A DNA stretch of 64,000 nucleotides from Lates calcarifer (Eukaryota; Chordata; Actinopteri; Centropomidae), in assembly GCF_001640805.2 (NCBI RefSeq), contig NC_066843.1, forward strand, positions 1,831,777-1,895,776, written 5' to 3'. This document shows, one piece after another, positions 24,153 through 37,623 of the stretch (position 1 is its first letter; each line of letters starts with the position of its first letter). The notes under the pieces were generated by a model. That model was not told the origin of the DNA, made no database searches, and was given only the letters and a program-made list of their open reading frames with translations. The position numbers and the translations under genes are program-made.

Positions 24153-27100
24153 AATGTCATATTGTGGATATCATTTGTACTTGGCACTGCGTTTCCGGCT
24201 CTGGCACAGGGAGATGACGCCCTGTTCTTAATCCCACCTACAAAGCTCTCATTGTCTCGGCCAACCATGGGAAACTAAGCACAACACCACATATTATTTG
24301 AATTACTGAAAAAATCTGAGAGGAGGGGAACAATTCAAAGATACCAGGCTCAAAGAAAAGCTTTCATGACTCAGAAATACACTGATGACAGGTATTTCTG
24401 CTTCTAATGTGCATTTCGATACAGGATCATTGTTTCGTTGCATCTAAGATGCTTTTAAGCGGCTATAAATTCTTTATGATTGCATTTAGCCTTTACCCAG
24501 TGCAGTCTGAGACACTGCAATCTGCAAGTGGTGCAGTTGTATACAGTACAATCCGCTGTGGTTTCACTAACATTATAATGAAGGAATGTATCAGCATAAA
24601 TCGGTCCACTTACATTAAGGTGAACATGATGTAACCTTTCATTCAGATGGTCTCCTTCACAGTTTAAAACCTGTAGAAACACTCTGATGGATTCACTTGA
24701 AGTTTAATAAAGGAACGAAACATGGAATAAATGACATTATTTGGTCCTAGAATTAAAACAGGCTCCACCTACGCACACCTATTACATGTCAGCTTTGAGA
24801 ATCTAGTTATCTTAAGAGGTGTGAATGTTGGTGAAGGTATGGCTCTCGCCTCTGAAATATAATTCTTTAGCTGCCATTCTGCATGTTTGATTATTAAAAA
24901 TGATCCTTGAACTGTAAGTAAGATTAACATTATTTTACAGTTAAGGCAATGCAGAAAAAAAAACAAAGCCATGACATAAATTTTTCAGACCAGCCAGAAA
25001 CATGTATTAAAAGAAATCTACAAGTCATATTTTATGTTGACATTTAAAGATAGTACAGCTGTTTGATCTTCTGTTGTTTTGTGATAATAACTGAAATAAT
25101 ACCCACAATGCTGTTCTAGGCATTCAGAAAGGCCATGCTGTGATAAGCCACATTTATTTAGTATTTACCCAACTGCTGACAGGTGAGCCAAAAAGTTGAG
25201 TTTAATCACAGCATGCTAAAGGATATGTTCAGCATACATAACTCTGTGAGCCTGTATGCATGCATCAGTTACTGATAACACCTATATTTTTGTCTACGCA
25301 CACACACAGGTTAATCCTTAAAAATTTTTAAATAAAGCATAAAAGTTAGCTTCGGATGAATCCTAATGAGCTGAACTTGAGGATTTTTAATTGACAGCAA
25401 AGTCAGCTTGTTGCCTGCACACAGCCATCAAATAAATTGGCCCTTGCTTCTGCTGAGTGTTGAGTGTTGCGTAAGAGTTTCCAGGTACGTCTTTAAAACT
25501 GTTTATTTTTATTTTTTTTATAATAAGGAGTTGGAGATGAGTCCTTGTTTGTGATGACGTGTTGAGACGTGATGACCCAGGGGCGTTAAGGATATTATCT
25601 GGATAGAGGAGGGACTGTGAACCCACCGTAAGTTATAGTGAGACGTGCACTTATGTTTAATTAACGCAAAGTTCAAGAACTGCTGGCTTCATCCGTTACA
25701 GAGACGGCAGACGGAAGCTCCTTTAATTGGGGATGAGGGAAAAAAGAAGACAGAAAAAAAAAAAAACAATTGAGCTGAGTAGATGGGTCATGCGTTAAGG
25801 TCAAGATTTTTCATAGAAACCTCCAATCCTCTCTCCCGTACAGCATGATTAACTTTGTCACAGCTTCATTTTCCATTTGTGTGCACTGAGATAATGAGTT
25901 TAGAGTTGAAGCTATAATTCATATATTCTTAATTTCTGCCTCAGTCCAATCAGTCCAAAACAAGGTGTTTCTGCAGTTTGATAGTGCTGGAAATTACTCA
26001 GGCCAGTGATGTGAGCTGAGGATTGACAAGGTGATTCAGGTGATCAGAGAGAGACAGAGTGAATATCTTTTGTTTTCTCAGAGCAGAATCACATGGTCGC
26101 AGAGGACAATCCAGTCTACATAAACACAGATTTATGTTGACTGTTTACTTGGCTCCAACCTGCACATTTCCTCTTCTAGATCATTTTGCTTCTGCTAATC
26201 TAAACTACTATTAGTGTTAATTTTGTAAGTGAAAGCAATAAGCAAAGACAAATACTAATTGAAAGCCTTTTTCCATAATGAAAACGAGATTAAAACTAAA
26301 TAAAAAGTAACACTGGAAACTGAAACTTTACCATTTTACCATTTTTGTAAACAAATAAAAATGAATGTGATGTGAGAGACAGACAAATGGATAAATTAAC
26401 CAGTTTAAATGCTTTTTTACTGCAAGCATTTTCAACAACCTGCATGACTCCAGGAAAAAAAAAAACTTGTTGCACTAATGAGAGTTATCTTGAGCTTCAG
26501 CAACATCATTTAACATTTATGGCATGAATTCATCCACAGTTCCACTGAAAATTAGACAAGAAGCAGCAACAAAACAACTGAACCAAAACACAAAAACAAG
26601 GAGGTCAGCCAGACAACATTTATAAAAAGCTAAGTTAATGTTAAATTACCATTATCAAAGGATGTGTATTACTTTCAGTCATAAATATAACAACTTCTGC
26701 AGGAATAGTAAAAACAAATTAGTATTCATCTCTGTTCTGAGGTCAGTTGGTGAAGAAATGTAAGATTAGCCTCAAATGAAAGAATGGGTCAGTTCTTTTT
26801 CTAAGGATTTTAGCAAAAATGTATGTTACCCAAAAGAACTGGAGATGAAATAAAAACGTGAGGCCCCTGTACAGCCCTTGTTTTAACTTGTCATCTCTGA
26901 TTTACTCTTGCAGATGGAATATTAAGTATGTTCTTTTAAACACAAGAGGGGGGGAAACAGTAGAGAAAGGGAATTAATCCGCTTGGCTTTATTTTGATAA
27001 TGTTTTAGAGCTATGTCTGCCCAAATCCATCAGCAGAGCTGTTCTACTTTCTCTTCCACAGACGAGCCAATTCTTAATCCCAATTCATCTAATTGTACCT

Positions 27101-29486
27101 CAGAGTGCTAATAAATATTGTTATGAATTATTCAGGCTCTGAGTGGGCTGATGACACAGAAACGGGTGCAGTGAGCAGAATTCAAAGCACTTCAAATTGG
27201 AAATGGGAAAGTGCACTAAATTCTCTCAGAATTTGAATTAATGAAAGTTACATGGAAAATGAATAGTGTAGGGACCTTCTCCACATGATTATTGTACTAA
27301 TGGGGATGTTAGTGCAACTGTCTAAGGCAGCATACTGCTAGTTCACAGAATGCACACTGATATAAAAGGTAAGTGGCATTAAACCATCATGTTGTCAATG
27401 ATAATAAACACCCATGCTTTAATATGCCTATTATACATGAAAGTTTGTGCACTCAACAACTAAGTGACATTACCTGAACCCGGCATTTTACCTCGGTGCT
27501 TATGTCACAGGAAAATGGTTCACTAATCTATTCATGCTGCACCTGGCAGTCATTTTTATGTCATTTAAGTGCTGCTTTTAATGCATTCATCTCTTAATTT
27601 GCTACGCTGATACTGTATGTTTTCAAATGTCATCCATGTTTTGCACAGCTGGGGGTTTTACAACTCGCTTCATGGCTGCGGGTCCACAGGGAGCAACCGG
27701 GGATTAGGCTCTGTGGCAGCACTGCGCCAAGCCTGTCTCGTCGTGGTGCTGTTCCACTACTGAGCTCCACTAATGGCCACGGCTCAGACCAGGCCTCATT
27801 AAGGCAAACTGACACCAGGAAACGGGGGCTCGCAGTAGGCGAGATTAGATTAAAAGTTCAGACAAGCCTTTGGTCTGTGTAATTTGTGGGTCTCCGGTCA
27901 TACACAAATAAACAAAACGCAAGAGCACTTTAGAAACAGCCCCCTTAATTAGCTCATTGAGACTTGGGTAAGCAATATCAACACTGTGGCCTTGGGCTCT
28001 GGAAGGAGCTGCTGCTGGAATAAGGGAGGAGCAGGGTGTGGGGGTTGGAGCTGAAGGGAAATGAGGGACAGAAGAATTAGTCACTGTATAGTCGTGTTTG
28101 TATGAGTGTTATTTTTCGGCGGCGGAAGCAAGCGGGAGGTCACTGGAAGCAGCAGCTCAGGTCCAAGCTGCTGATTTGGGGCTGGAATTAAAATGTTCCA
28201 CAGCTGTTTGGCTGGTCTCTGTACCTTGACTAATGAGTTGTGGAACAGACTGATATCTCGCCAGTCGGTGACATCCTCACTCCGACCAGTCAACTGTTTC
28301 AAAGCGTTTTCTGACTAAAATACCACCTGCCCCACTCAGCTGTTGCTACAAACAGCTGCCTTCCCAACATGTGGACTGCAGTGCGCAGTATGCAAACTTA
28401 ACTTTTCATCAGACCACCACCACCACAATTACAAGGCCTTTTCATACTTGACATCAGATACAGGCTCGCTCTTCACACTATGACTTTGCTTTTTTCTGGT
28501 CACATGCCAATTTTCCAGAACTGAATCCAGCTACAAGAACAAGAAGAAAGATATTTTAGTTGCTGTTGCCAAAGGCTGTGGAACACCAGCATCACTCCTG
28601 CAGATTATGTCACCTCAAATCTCTATAGTACTTTGCAGGGACTTTGATGAGCTTAATAAACCTGAATTTGTTCAAGATTCTGGAAAAAACATAACTTTTA
28701 ATAAGCGTTGTTGTTTCTGCCTAACAAGTATCACCTTTGATCCTGTTGTTCATCTTTGGTTTCTCACTCTGCTTATACACTGGTGGGCCAGTTGGAAGGT
28801 TTAATGGGAAATACTATATTGGATTTGAAAAAAAAAAAACCTTTGAAGCTGTCTGCTGAGTCTTCATCTGAATACCGACCAAAAAACAAAAAGTGCAGTT
28901 CCGAGTGGAGCAGATGAGATATCTGTTTGCTGTCAGCAGTGTTCCTGATTGTCAGTGAAGATTATGATTGCTCACTCAAGGTATGGTGGGGGAAAGACTG
29001 AAGAATCACAAAATATCTCATTCTTTATGACAGACCTGCTCCTAAAAGTTTCATCTATATACTGCTGAATAGTTTTGTCCAGTGTGTCTTTGAGGAAACA
29101 TAATTACTTCCTGACTTATGCCATGTAATCAGGATTGTATGAATTAAATGATTTAAAATGAGTGGTATGTAATGTGCGTGTCTTATGGCTGAATCTGCTG
29201 AAAGTAGAGGTGGTTTTTAGTACATTTTTGCTCTTAAAAATACGTCAAAAATCACAACCAGCAATCGATAAGCTCTGGAGCTGAGGCTCACAGTCGGACT
29301 TGATAAAATTTTAACGTGATCCCACAAAGGGTCTCCACCATCTTGTCCTTCAGATAGTGATGCAGAAGGTATCAGTGGAATCAGTCGCTGCATTACTCCA
29401 TCAGTAGTAGCCAGAAAATTATCTTGGAAATGAAAAATAAAAATAACCAGACAATTTAAATTCAAGTCTTTTAAGTCTGCAAAGCG

Positions 29487-29580
29487 TAAGATAAGATGTA
29501 TGTTATCGATCCTCCTACAAGAGACTGTAGTTAAAAAAATAAGACAAAACAGTAACAATAGATACAATAAATAGATCTGT
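29487..29580. repeat. Possible diverged teleost repeat with a GATAAGA...ATCGATCC start
   Basis: The wording GTAAGATAAGATGTATGTTATCGATCCTCC followed by an A-rich, CAATAGATACAATAAATAG-type tail resembles a fish dispersed repeat of the form 'AAGATAAGA(C)TTTATTGATCC'. It is too diverged to assign. Confidence 0.4.
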
Positions 29581-31350
29581 GTGTATGTGCAGCGATTGTG
29601 CTGCTTTTGGCTCCTGAGCAAGGACAGAAAATAAACAGAAAGAAACAATCTTTACTGTCAGCTGCAGCCTGTTGAAGTCAAACACCTGTCCACTTAATTG
29701 TGTCTGGTGCCAGCGCTGGTTAGACCCCTGTCTGATGGTCTGAAGTGGGTTTTGAGTGGTGTTGCTGGTTCATAATGTTTGGATGCCAGTTTGTTGATAA
29801 CTGATGACAGTGATGCTGGTCGAGCAGCTGAAATAAGCACAAAAGTGTCCCACAACATAAACTACTGTAAGTTGGTAGGCACCATCTCGACAGATCTTTT
29901 TTCTGCAGCCTCTGTACTTATTTAACTCCTTTTGATAAAGTATAGTCATATATATTTCTTCTGTTGGGAGCACCATCAGTAAACATTATTATTGAAGCTG
30001 CATGATAGCTAATCTGATTGATGGATCATGCATGAGTAATGGTGACACATAAGTGATGGATAGTGTTAATATCATCTTTGAAAACATTTTTTTCCCTTGT
30101 AAAAAAAGACAGCAGCAGGCAGCGACACTCCTACACTTATTTTCCATCCACCAGTTAACTTCCATTTATCATCACATTTGTCAAAGTATGTGCATTAGAT
30201 GCATTTTTACTTCTTTTCTCACTCTCCGTGGTCGATAAAGTTTCCCGTGTGGTGATTTGCAGATGATAGGTAATCGGATTAAAGTGATTTTCCAAACCTT
30301 TAATATTCAGGTGTTAAAATTGTCATTTCAGACCAGCTGTCAGGGAGACAGGAAGGGAAGGGAGGTAGTTCAAGCAGTCCTGCCTGGCGTTGTTATGGCT
30401 GCACCACTTCAATATATTAAATAGGCCTGCGTCAGGCGATAGAGAAAGCAGTCTTAATGGGAGATGTGCTGTGTCTGCTTTTGTCTGGCTCAAATGGTCA
30501 GGTTGGAAACCCAGAGTCCATTGGTTGGTTGGTCACCACCATTTATCTAAAACCTTTAACCCCCAAAAACGACATATTTTTTTTCCCAGCTTGGCTTTAA
30601 AGAGTAGAGGACTAAATCCTGAATGTAGAAAACCCTTCTCTCTTTCACACATGTGGACTCCAACACTAGAGCTGTGACAGGCTGCCATTTATTGTGAATG
30701 GAACCAGAAGCACAGCTGTTAGCACCTAAGCTGTTAGCTCCCTGTAAAAGCACTCTAAACGAATGCGGGACAAGACGATCGTTGTGGCAAACAGCTTCCC
30801 CATTCACTGTGATTTAACTCTAATGAGCCACTGGGACTTGAAAATGATACGTAGAAACACCTTGCTCAAGATACGACCTACTTCCTTGTGCACCAGTATA
30901 ACGGACAAGGGAGGAAGTAAATATCCAAATAAAGCTGAGTATCTAAGCTTCAGGCATGTGAGAAGCAAGAAGGAGCTTACACTTGGAGCTCAGGATGTTA
31001 TGTTTGCAATGCAGACTACATTCATCCTCACTGGTCGAGGTGGGCTCTGGCATGATGCACTGCACTCTTGCATGGAGAGTTCCAGTATGCTTACGCAGGA
31101 ATTTTGTTTGTTGAAATCATGAAACGGTAATGATACCCACAAGGAAATTTTATAATTAGAGCAGGAAGTAGTGATAAGTTACAGCAGCAAAAAGGATCAC
31201 ATGCTAATAAAACATATAACAAACTGAGGTTATGAAAACATAAGCAGCTACTAGTACAACTAATGAATGGAAAAGTGTGGGAATATTGAGACAACAAGTG
31301 AACACAGTAAATCTTTTCTGTGCCATTGTTAAGATTGTTTGCACAGAGTA

Positions 31351-31605
31351 TCAGCTGTCTGCAGCATCTTTATCAGGCCTCAAAGACTGGTTGATCCCTT
31401 GTGGAGACAGCCAATACCTGCTGTCAGGAAACCCCATCTGACCGCACACTTGAATAACAGCATCATGTAAATCAGTCATTTTTGAAACAAGACTTTCTGC
31501 CATAAAATGCACTTTCCAGCCAAATTCTGTCGAGTCAGGCTCCAAACTTTGCACTTCTTCCTCGAGTTTCGATCTAAGATGAACCAGCGCTCTGTGGAGT
31601 CTCAT
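31351..31605 (-). CDS. 84-codon frame with protein-like composition; unrecognised (single exon, last exon or retrocopy)
   Basis: The minus-strand frame starts at an ATG with A at -3 and encodes 84 residues ending DAADS before a TGA. Unlike the other open frames here it has no low-complexity sequence, a full mix of amino acids and a coiled-coil-like first third (HLRSKLEEEVQSLE). A second probable helix follows (VHFMAESLVSKMTDLHDAV) and then a polar tail with FPDSRYWLSPQGIN. I see no signal peptide, membrane segment or known catalytic motif, and I do not recognise the family. An in-frame TAG lies four codons upstream, so it is either a complete tiny frame, a last coding exon whose acceptor would be at the weak TTAG or TCAG just upstream, or an old retrocopy. 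There is no good pyrimidine tract and no clear AATAAA close downstream. A chance frame remains possible. Confidence 0.35.
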   Translation of the reverse strand: MRLHRALVHLRSKLEEEVQSLEPDSTEFGWKVHFMAESLVSKMTDLHDAVIQVCGQMGFPDSRYWLSPQGINQSLRPDKDAADS

Positions 31606-33712
31606 TCTCTGACCCTAACTTTAAATGTTTTTTGGTAAGTGAAATATCTTGTAGAGCTACATGTATTAAGACATTAATGCATTGAAGAAGTTAGGTTTAG
31701 TTTGGTGAATGGAAATGAAAGTTTTCATATAAAAATATGTTTTTTTTTACTTAATGTAAAACATCGAAATGTGGCATCATTTTAGTGTTGTACTGACTCT
31801 CAAGTATCGCCTTAGTGCAGTAATTGAAATTTTTGAAATGATACCCAGCATACAAGAAGTCTGCAGATGCAAAGGTTTCATACTCAGTGTAGCTCAAGGG
31901 TGAAATGATGAAATAATTAAAAAAAAAAAAAGAAGAAAAAACTGCGAGGCAGAAAATGACAGACAAGTCAGGCCATTTTCTCTTCCTTCTAGATTCCTGT
32001 CCTCTGACTTCTGCCACCCACAGTGCTAAATCACGGGGCCAAGTTGAGCTCACTTCTACTGTATGTGAGTGTGTGTGTGGTGGTGGTGAGAGGGGGGGTC
32101 ACAGGGAGCAGCGAAGTGCATCCGTCCCATACCTGTCAGCAGGCCTACACTGCACGCCTGGTCCAAAGGCCAGGCCTGAGCTGTGGAGAAACACCGTGGT
32201 CGCCTCCACATCGCTCTGCTCCCAAAACATCCACACTGCCCACCACACAAAACCCAGAGAGCAAGCAAACAAACCTCAAAGTAATATTATACAACATACA
32301 CATAGAGTATTTGCACAGGGGCACTCTGTTTACAGTAGACATATACAGTGTATATATATACACCAACTCATAGAACGTGTAAGCACATACACCACCACAC
32401 ACTCATCTCAGGAAGTACAGAGTAGGAGGACAGGCCCAGTATCTCTTCTCTTCCCCTCTTCCTCTCTTCCTGTCACTGTGCGGTGGTGTGGTGGATTCAG
32501 GCCTTGTGTTTGGCACAAAGGCCTCCTACATGCCTGGAGGCCAACTCCTACAGGCCGGTTTTACCCAGCAGGTTCCCTCCCACCAGGATCCCGGTCTGAA
32601 TCATTAACTCTTACTGAGGCTTTTCCACAGTGTCAGTCGCTGACAGAGCTAAACCTGGCTTGTAGATAACGCAGGGGTCACTGTCATTTTATTATTATTT
32701 TTTTGTCAGAGTTTTGCATTGCTTCTACTTCACTGAGATTGGAATTCCTCTGACAGAAAGTGACCTCACTTTGTTTCTGATAAGCCCCCTTCTGCTGTAC
32801 TTTCTGCAAAGCAATCTGATGGATTCCTTTTCACCTGCAAAATAACCCAGTGGCAAAAGAATAATACATTTCTCAAAGTCAGAGCTGCTCTAGAGGCAGA
32901 TGTAACACCACTAGTTGAGGTAAACTTTAATGTGAAGAACCTAATAACACCATTTTTACTGAGTGCATTTTACTAAAGTGCTAAAGATCATTATTAACCT
33001 TCCTCTTTCTGCGTTTTCATTTGGGTTTAAGAATCATTTTAAGGAAGTTTTTTTGGCTTCTGCCTCTTTGATTTTTTCCCTTTGCTGTTGAGATTATTTC
33101 TTAGCCTGGTTCCGACCTTTGAACTATCGTCCACATCTCTGCTTTTTTCAGTAATTGAAATAGGTCTGCTGTTGTGCTCATAGGCCTTTTTACCACAGAG
33201 TTTTTGACTTGCCGTTGCTAATATAGCCATAATCCTTTTCAAACAAAATTGCCGACAAGTGCAGATGAGATGAGTGCAGCTGTACCGGTTGGTTTAAGTC
33301 AACATACAGATATAATAACTTTTAAAGTGGCATATTTCCTTGATCGGCATGACACACGTTCAGAAAATTGTCCCTCAAAACAGCAACTGCAGCTTCTGTT
33401 AACTGAAAACACATTAGTGTGATGGAAACATCAATCACTGATTGGCTAGGGCAAAACTACCCCCCCCAAAACAGAAAACATCAGATATGAACACGGTGTC
33501 AGACTGAATAATTAAGTCGAAATGAAATGGCAATTCAGTCAGATTATCAGGCTGATTATTCCCTCCTCCTGCCTGCCTTCCCACTCCAAGAAATGTTGTT
33601 GATAAGCAAAACCACAGCCTGCTGTCTCACCCCCCGGGGGACACTCATTTCAGTGAGATGACCTTCAAAGAAAAGCTGGTGACACGACATGATTAGTGTA
33701 GTTGGATGACAG

Positions 33713-33714
<2 letters not shown>

Positions 33715-33743
<29 letters not shown>
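33715..33743. repeat. (GT)n microsatellite
   Basis: About fourteen GT units occur without interruption. Confidence 0.95.
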
Positions 33744-33746
<3 letters not shown>

Positions 33747-34838
33747 GTTGGTTCAAGGGAAAGAAATTAACATCGGTCGCTGGCAAAATACAGGTAAAGT
33801 TTGTTGGTGATGAGACATGTGTCTTATCAGGACATGTTTAGTCAGTGCTGTACAGGAGGCACAAAACGGACAGTGCTGTGGGCAAAGAACGGTGGTACAA
33901 CAGGTACAAACACTGGGGGAAAAGTTAGAAATGTGAGATTTTAGCAAAGAAAATCAAACCTCAAAATGAGTAGATGTGACTGTGCTTATAAAGGACACAG
34001 TGTTTCAGCTCAGTGCTTTAGTAAAAATAAAAATAAAGATTGTGATAAATGTAGTAACACAGTTTTTCTCCACTTTATTTACATTAACTGGCTGAATTCC
34101 AAAGAGGCTCGCAGTGCAGGAGCCACTGCAGCTCCTCGACCAAAACCCTCCCATCACGTGTTCATCTGAGCGTCATACATCTCTAGATCCCCAACAACAC
34201 TAACATAAAGACACATGTTGGAGGCAAGGCGTCTCTCGGATGTCATAATGAGTCTAGACAGAATCAATAGACATCAGCGCAGTGATTGATGATGACCCAG
34301 AGCACTGCGCACTATCTCAGTTGTGATCCACTTATAGAAAGATACACATTAGCATGCCTTCTTTAACGAAGGAACAAAAACAAGGCATGGTTCTCTGGGG
34401 ACTGTTGTCTAATTTTTTTCCGTCACACTTGATTGGGCTCGGTGGCGTCCTAGTAGCCCATTCCAGTCACCATCAACTAACTGCTGTACTCTGGGGCCTC
34501 CAGACCTGACTTAATCAGACCAGATATACATAAATAGCAGGCCAGCCATATGGTTCCGCCGTGACGGCTAGTTCCTCATTACATCGCTTCTTTAAAACAA
34601 CTAGCGAGCTGCTACCTTCAGTCCTCCCACAGCAGGGTTTAAAATAAATAATAAACAGCTGCATAGTGAGTAGAGTGATGCCCTACTGTATAGTATGTTC
34701 ATATGTGCTGTATACGTGGTGCAATAGCTTCAGGCAGTGCAGCATTTACCATATGCACTGGCCTCTAGGTCAGTGTGGAGCTGAATTCACAACATGTAAT
34801 TTAGTCATGTGCACACTCTGGTTGTCAGGCGGGTTGGT

Positions 34839-34859
34839 GGGGTGGGGTGGGGTGGGGGG
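34839..34859 (+). other. Canonical G-quadruplex motif
   Basis: Four G-runs (G4, G4, G4, G6) are separated by single T residues on the plus strand. This is the tight single-nucleotide-loop pattern that gives very stable parallel quadruplexes in vitro. No transcript is defined nearby, so any role is unknown. Confidence 0.9.
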
Positions 34860-36861
34860 ATGTATTGACGCTGCTAGCTGTGGAGTTGGTGGGAGGGAAA
34901 TCTATAAATGTTTGCCATATATTGTGTCAGAAGCAGTGTAATTGTAGCCCATTAAATCAGCAGGGTGTCCGGTGGGCTAGCTCTGATGAAACACCGCTCC
35001 GCTGCTGCCTCCACCATTCGCAGCAGGGTCAGCAGGCTGGGGACCACCGAGATGATTTAAGGCCCGAGTCGCTGGTTAATAGTTAATGAGAGTGAGTCGT
35101 TCAGAGGCTCTGGATGGTTTCCAAGGTCCGGCCAGCTCAGGGGCGGCAGCCTCGTTGCCACTCAAGGCTGGAATTGAGAGGCAACAGAGAGGTCTAATCA
35201 CTTTGTTGAATAAAGGTGTCCTTCCCCTCATCCTCTGCAGATACCTATGCATACAATAAGATAGAAAACAAACACAATAGATACACCTACACGCTCCCAT
35301 GGTCGTGTCCCTGCCTCATCTCCTGCCCTGTCCCAGAACCAGATTTACAGCTGTCCCTGTCGCCTCGGAAACTTGTTCGCCCTGAATTTTTTGTCCTGTT
35401 GTTCATCATTTTTCCATTTTTCAGGCCCACACGCGTCAGGCCATAATTCAGGATCGCCGGATACCTTGTCATTCAGCCATTTCCCGGGGAAAAATAAAGG
35501 GGCTTTTTTTTAAAGGGGGAGGGGATAAAACCTGAGGCTTTTATACACAGGCGCTTACAAGGGTACCTCTGTCATGCCCCTCTGTCTATAACCACAGCTG
35601 GGAGGGGTGATAAGTGTGAGAGAATCAAGGCCACATTAGTCTGCAGAGAGAGAAAATACGGACCTACAGTAGGAAGCCATTATTACCACAGGTGTTTTGC
35701 TAATGCATAAAATGGTCATTATCTGAGCACGGCTGCCGCACTTCTCCCTTTGGTTCAGAGGTGTTTATTGGTTTATTAGGATCCACACTGACTTCACTGT
35801 ACCAATTTAATGCCATGGAATTGAAATGGAGCAAGATATTAGTGTTGTCTGCAGGAGTAGAGAGAACTGTGTCATGTAGCCTGTTAATGTTGTTTCATTA
35901 TGAGAGCGGATTTAGAAAGGCTGTGTGCCCTGCAGAGGTGACGATGAATTTTAACCGGGCAAATTCAGACTCACCAGCGAGCGCTGGTTGTGTGCATGTG
36001 CGTGTTTGAGTCTGCGTTGGCCTCTCTGTGTTGTGAACGAATCCGTGCATACGGCATCGCGCAACCAGCTTTGTGTGTCTGCACCTCGTTGGCTGTGAGA
36101 AAAGACAGAGATTGGGCGAGAGCTGTAGAGAGACTCTCCAGGGTTTAGAGAGAATGCTCATTAAGGCCTCCTATAGCACAGCCAGCTCATTCCTCACAGT
36201 CCCAGCGGCTGGCTCTACTACGCTCTGCTTCCTCACCACATCCTCTCCCCTCTCTTTATCTGCTCTCCTCTATTTCTGTCTCCTTCTCTTTCTGTCTCCT
36301 TCCTTCCCCCGTCTGTGTCTCACTCGCTTCCTCTCGCTCGGTCTTCCACCTGCCATTTGGAAGCTCAAACAGCAGATGTTTTGACTTTGAGTAGACAGTG
36401 ATGTGACGCTTGCATGAACATTTACTACTTTAGCAAATTAGAAATCTAGCAAATACAGTCTGGCTTAAATTATACTTGAACCAACGTGTACGGCTGTTTT
36501 TATATGCAGGGTCAGCTCTGCATGTTGACAACAACAAATGGCGCATGGATGTTTGTATAATCTAGATTTTAATCAATTCAAAACTTTCATATCCGTATAC
36601 ACACACTTCTTGGTCTTGAGTGTCTTTTTGAGTGGTTAGGGCGGAGGCGTTGAGCAGGTGGAGCCATCACTGGTGAGCCCAGCTCTGAATCTCTGCGAGC
36701 TCACTGCTGTTTAAGAGACAGTTTTATATTTAACTCACCCCGTTTTGAATCCTCACTCTTCACAATTAGGAGTAGAACACGCTTCTTTGTTTCTGCCTCA
36801 TTTCCTGGTTTGAAGTTAATGAGGTTACTGTATTATTGCAGAAATATCTCATACAGCAGCT

Positions 36862-37020
36862 TTAAGGGATAACGCTGGTGTTATTTTATCCTGTTTTTTT
36901 CAGTTCATAAACAAATCCCCCGAAGACAACAAAACCAAGAATGAGTTTATCCTCCCATCCTGCTCTTTTTGTCCAAAAACTATTTCAAAACATACAAAAC
37001 AGCCGAACTGCTGCACTTGA
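36862..37020 (+). repeat. Possible teleost MITE fragment
   Basis: TTTAAGGGATAACGCTGGTGTTATTTTATCCTG is of the type that begins short palindromic fish elements. The following text (CCAAGAATGAGTTTATCCTC, CCAAAAACTATTTC) is also familiar to me from repeats. The right end is not definable here. Confidence 0.4.
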
Positions 37021-37623
37021 ATAATATATCAGTTTATTATAGACATAGAAAGTGTGTTTTATTCTGAATCAACTCTGCAGTAGTATTTTAAATGAAGGAA
37101 TGATGTCTGAGGCTGTGGAAACACAATCATTTCCAGTTAGAATAAAGTTGTTGTTGGTTTTGGTCTCTTCACAAACAGTACTGCAGATACTGCAATTTCT
37201 GTCATACCATAAGCTCATCCTAAATTTTGCTCCCTCCTGCATATGCTTCTCTTTTCATCACAGCAAACTGGTAGACTGTGTGTGTGTGTGGGTGCGTTGG
37301 GTGTATTTGCGTGCTTGTGTGTACAGATGAGTATTAGTGACGTTATCTGTCATGCAGACAGGCAGCCCGCTGTCGGCTTGATTACCGCTGGCCAGCCAAA
37401 CGCTTGACCCGCAAGCGGTCGAGGCCCCGGCGGTGGCAGCGGTGGGAGCATTATCCACCTCCACCCCTGCCTGTGTATAATGGCCGCACCGTGTGATCGA
37501 TGGCCTGTGTACCTGTGGAGCCCAGCAGCTACAAAGCTAGACACACACACACACTTATACACACTTACACAACCAACTGGCTCTCATAAAGGCCAGGAGA
37601 CACACAGCACTCCTCAGGAAACA

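Larger units (their letters stand above)
23684..31350. other. Long, mostly unique non-coding DNA
   Basis: No gene is supportable over 7.6 kb. A perfect 13-bp hairpin lies at 24118-24152, an A-run near 25755-25768 and a repeat-like segment at 29487-29580. The block 26930-27270 is free of simple repeats and rich in AATTAAT/TTAATCC/AATTATT words, which makes it a candidate regulatory element. The 143-codon frame at 29217-29648 (minus) is Leu/Phe-rich noise overlapping the repeat-like segment. Confidence 0.55.
31606..37623. other. Non-coding DNA, GC-richer pockets at 32.0-32.6 and 34.8-35.5 kb
   Basis: No gene is supportable. The block contains the longest open frame of the window (31956-32669, 237 codons), which I treat as chance. 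It also contains a (GT)n tract at 33715-33743, a G-quadruplex at 34839-34859, pyrimidine-rich sequence at 36240-36320 and a possible MITE start at 36862. A GT tract lies near 37276-37290 and CA-rich sequence near 37540-37575. Confidence 0.6.

Noticed and set aside
31956..32669. Longest open frame of the window (237 codons, plus strand)
   Set aside because: The protein is Ser/Thr/His-rich and patchy, carries a CEC/CGGGE segment from a GT tract, and has no domain-like order. In a 64-kb six-frame search of moderately GC-rich DNA one frame of this size is about what chance gives.
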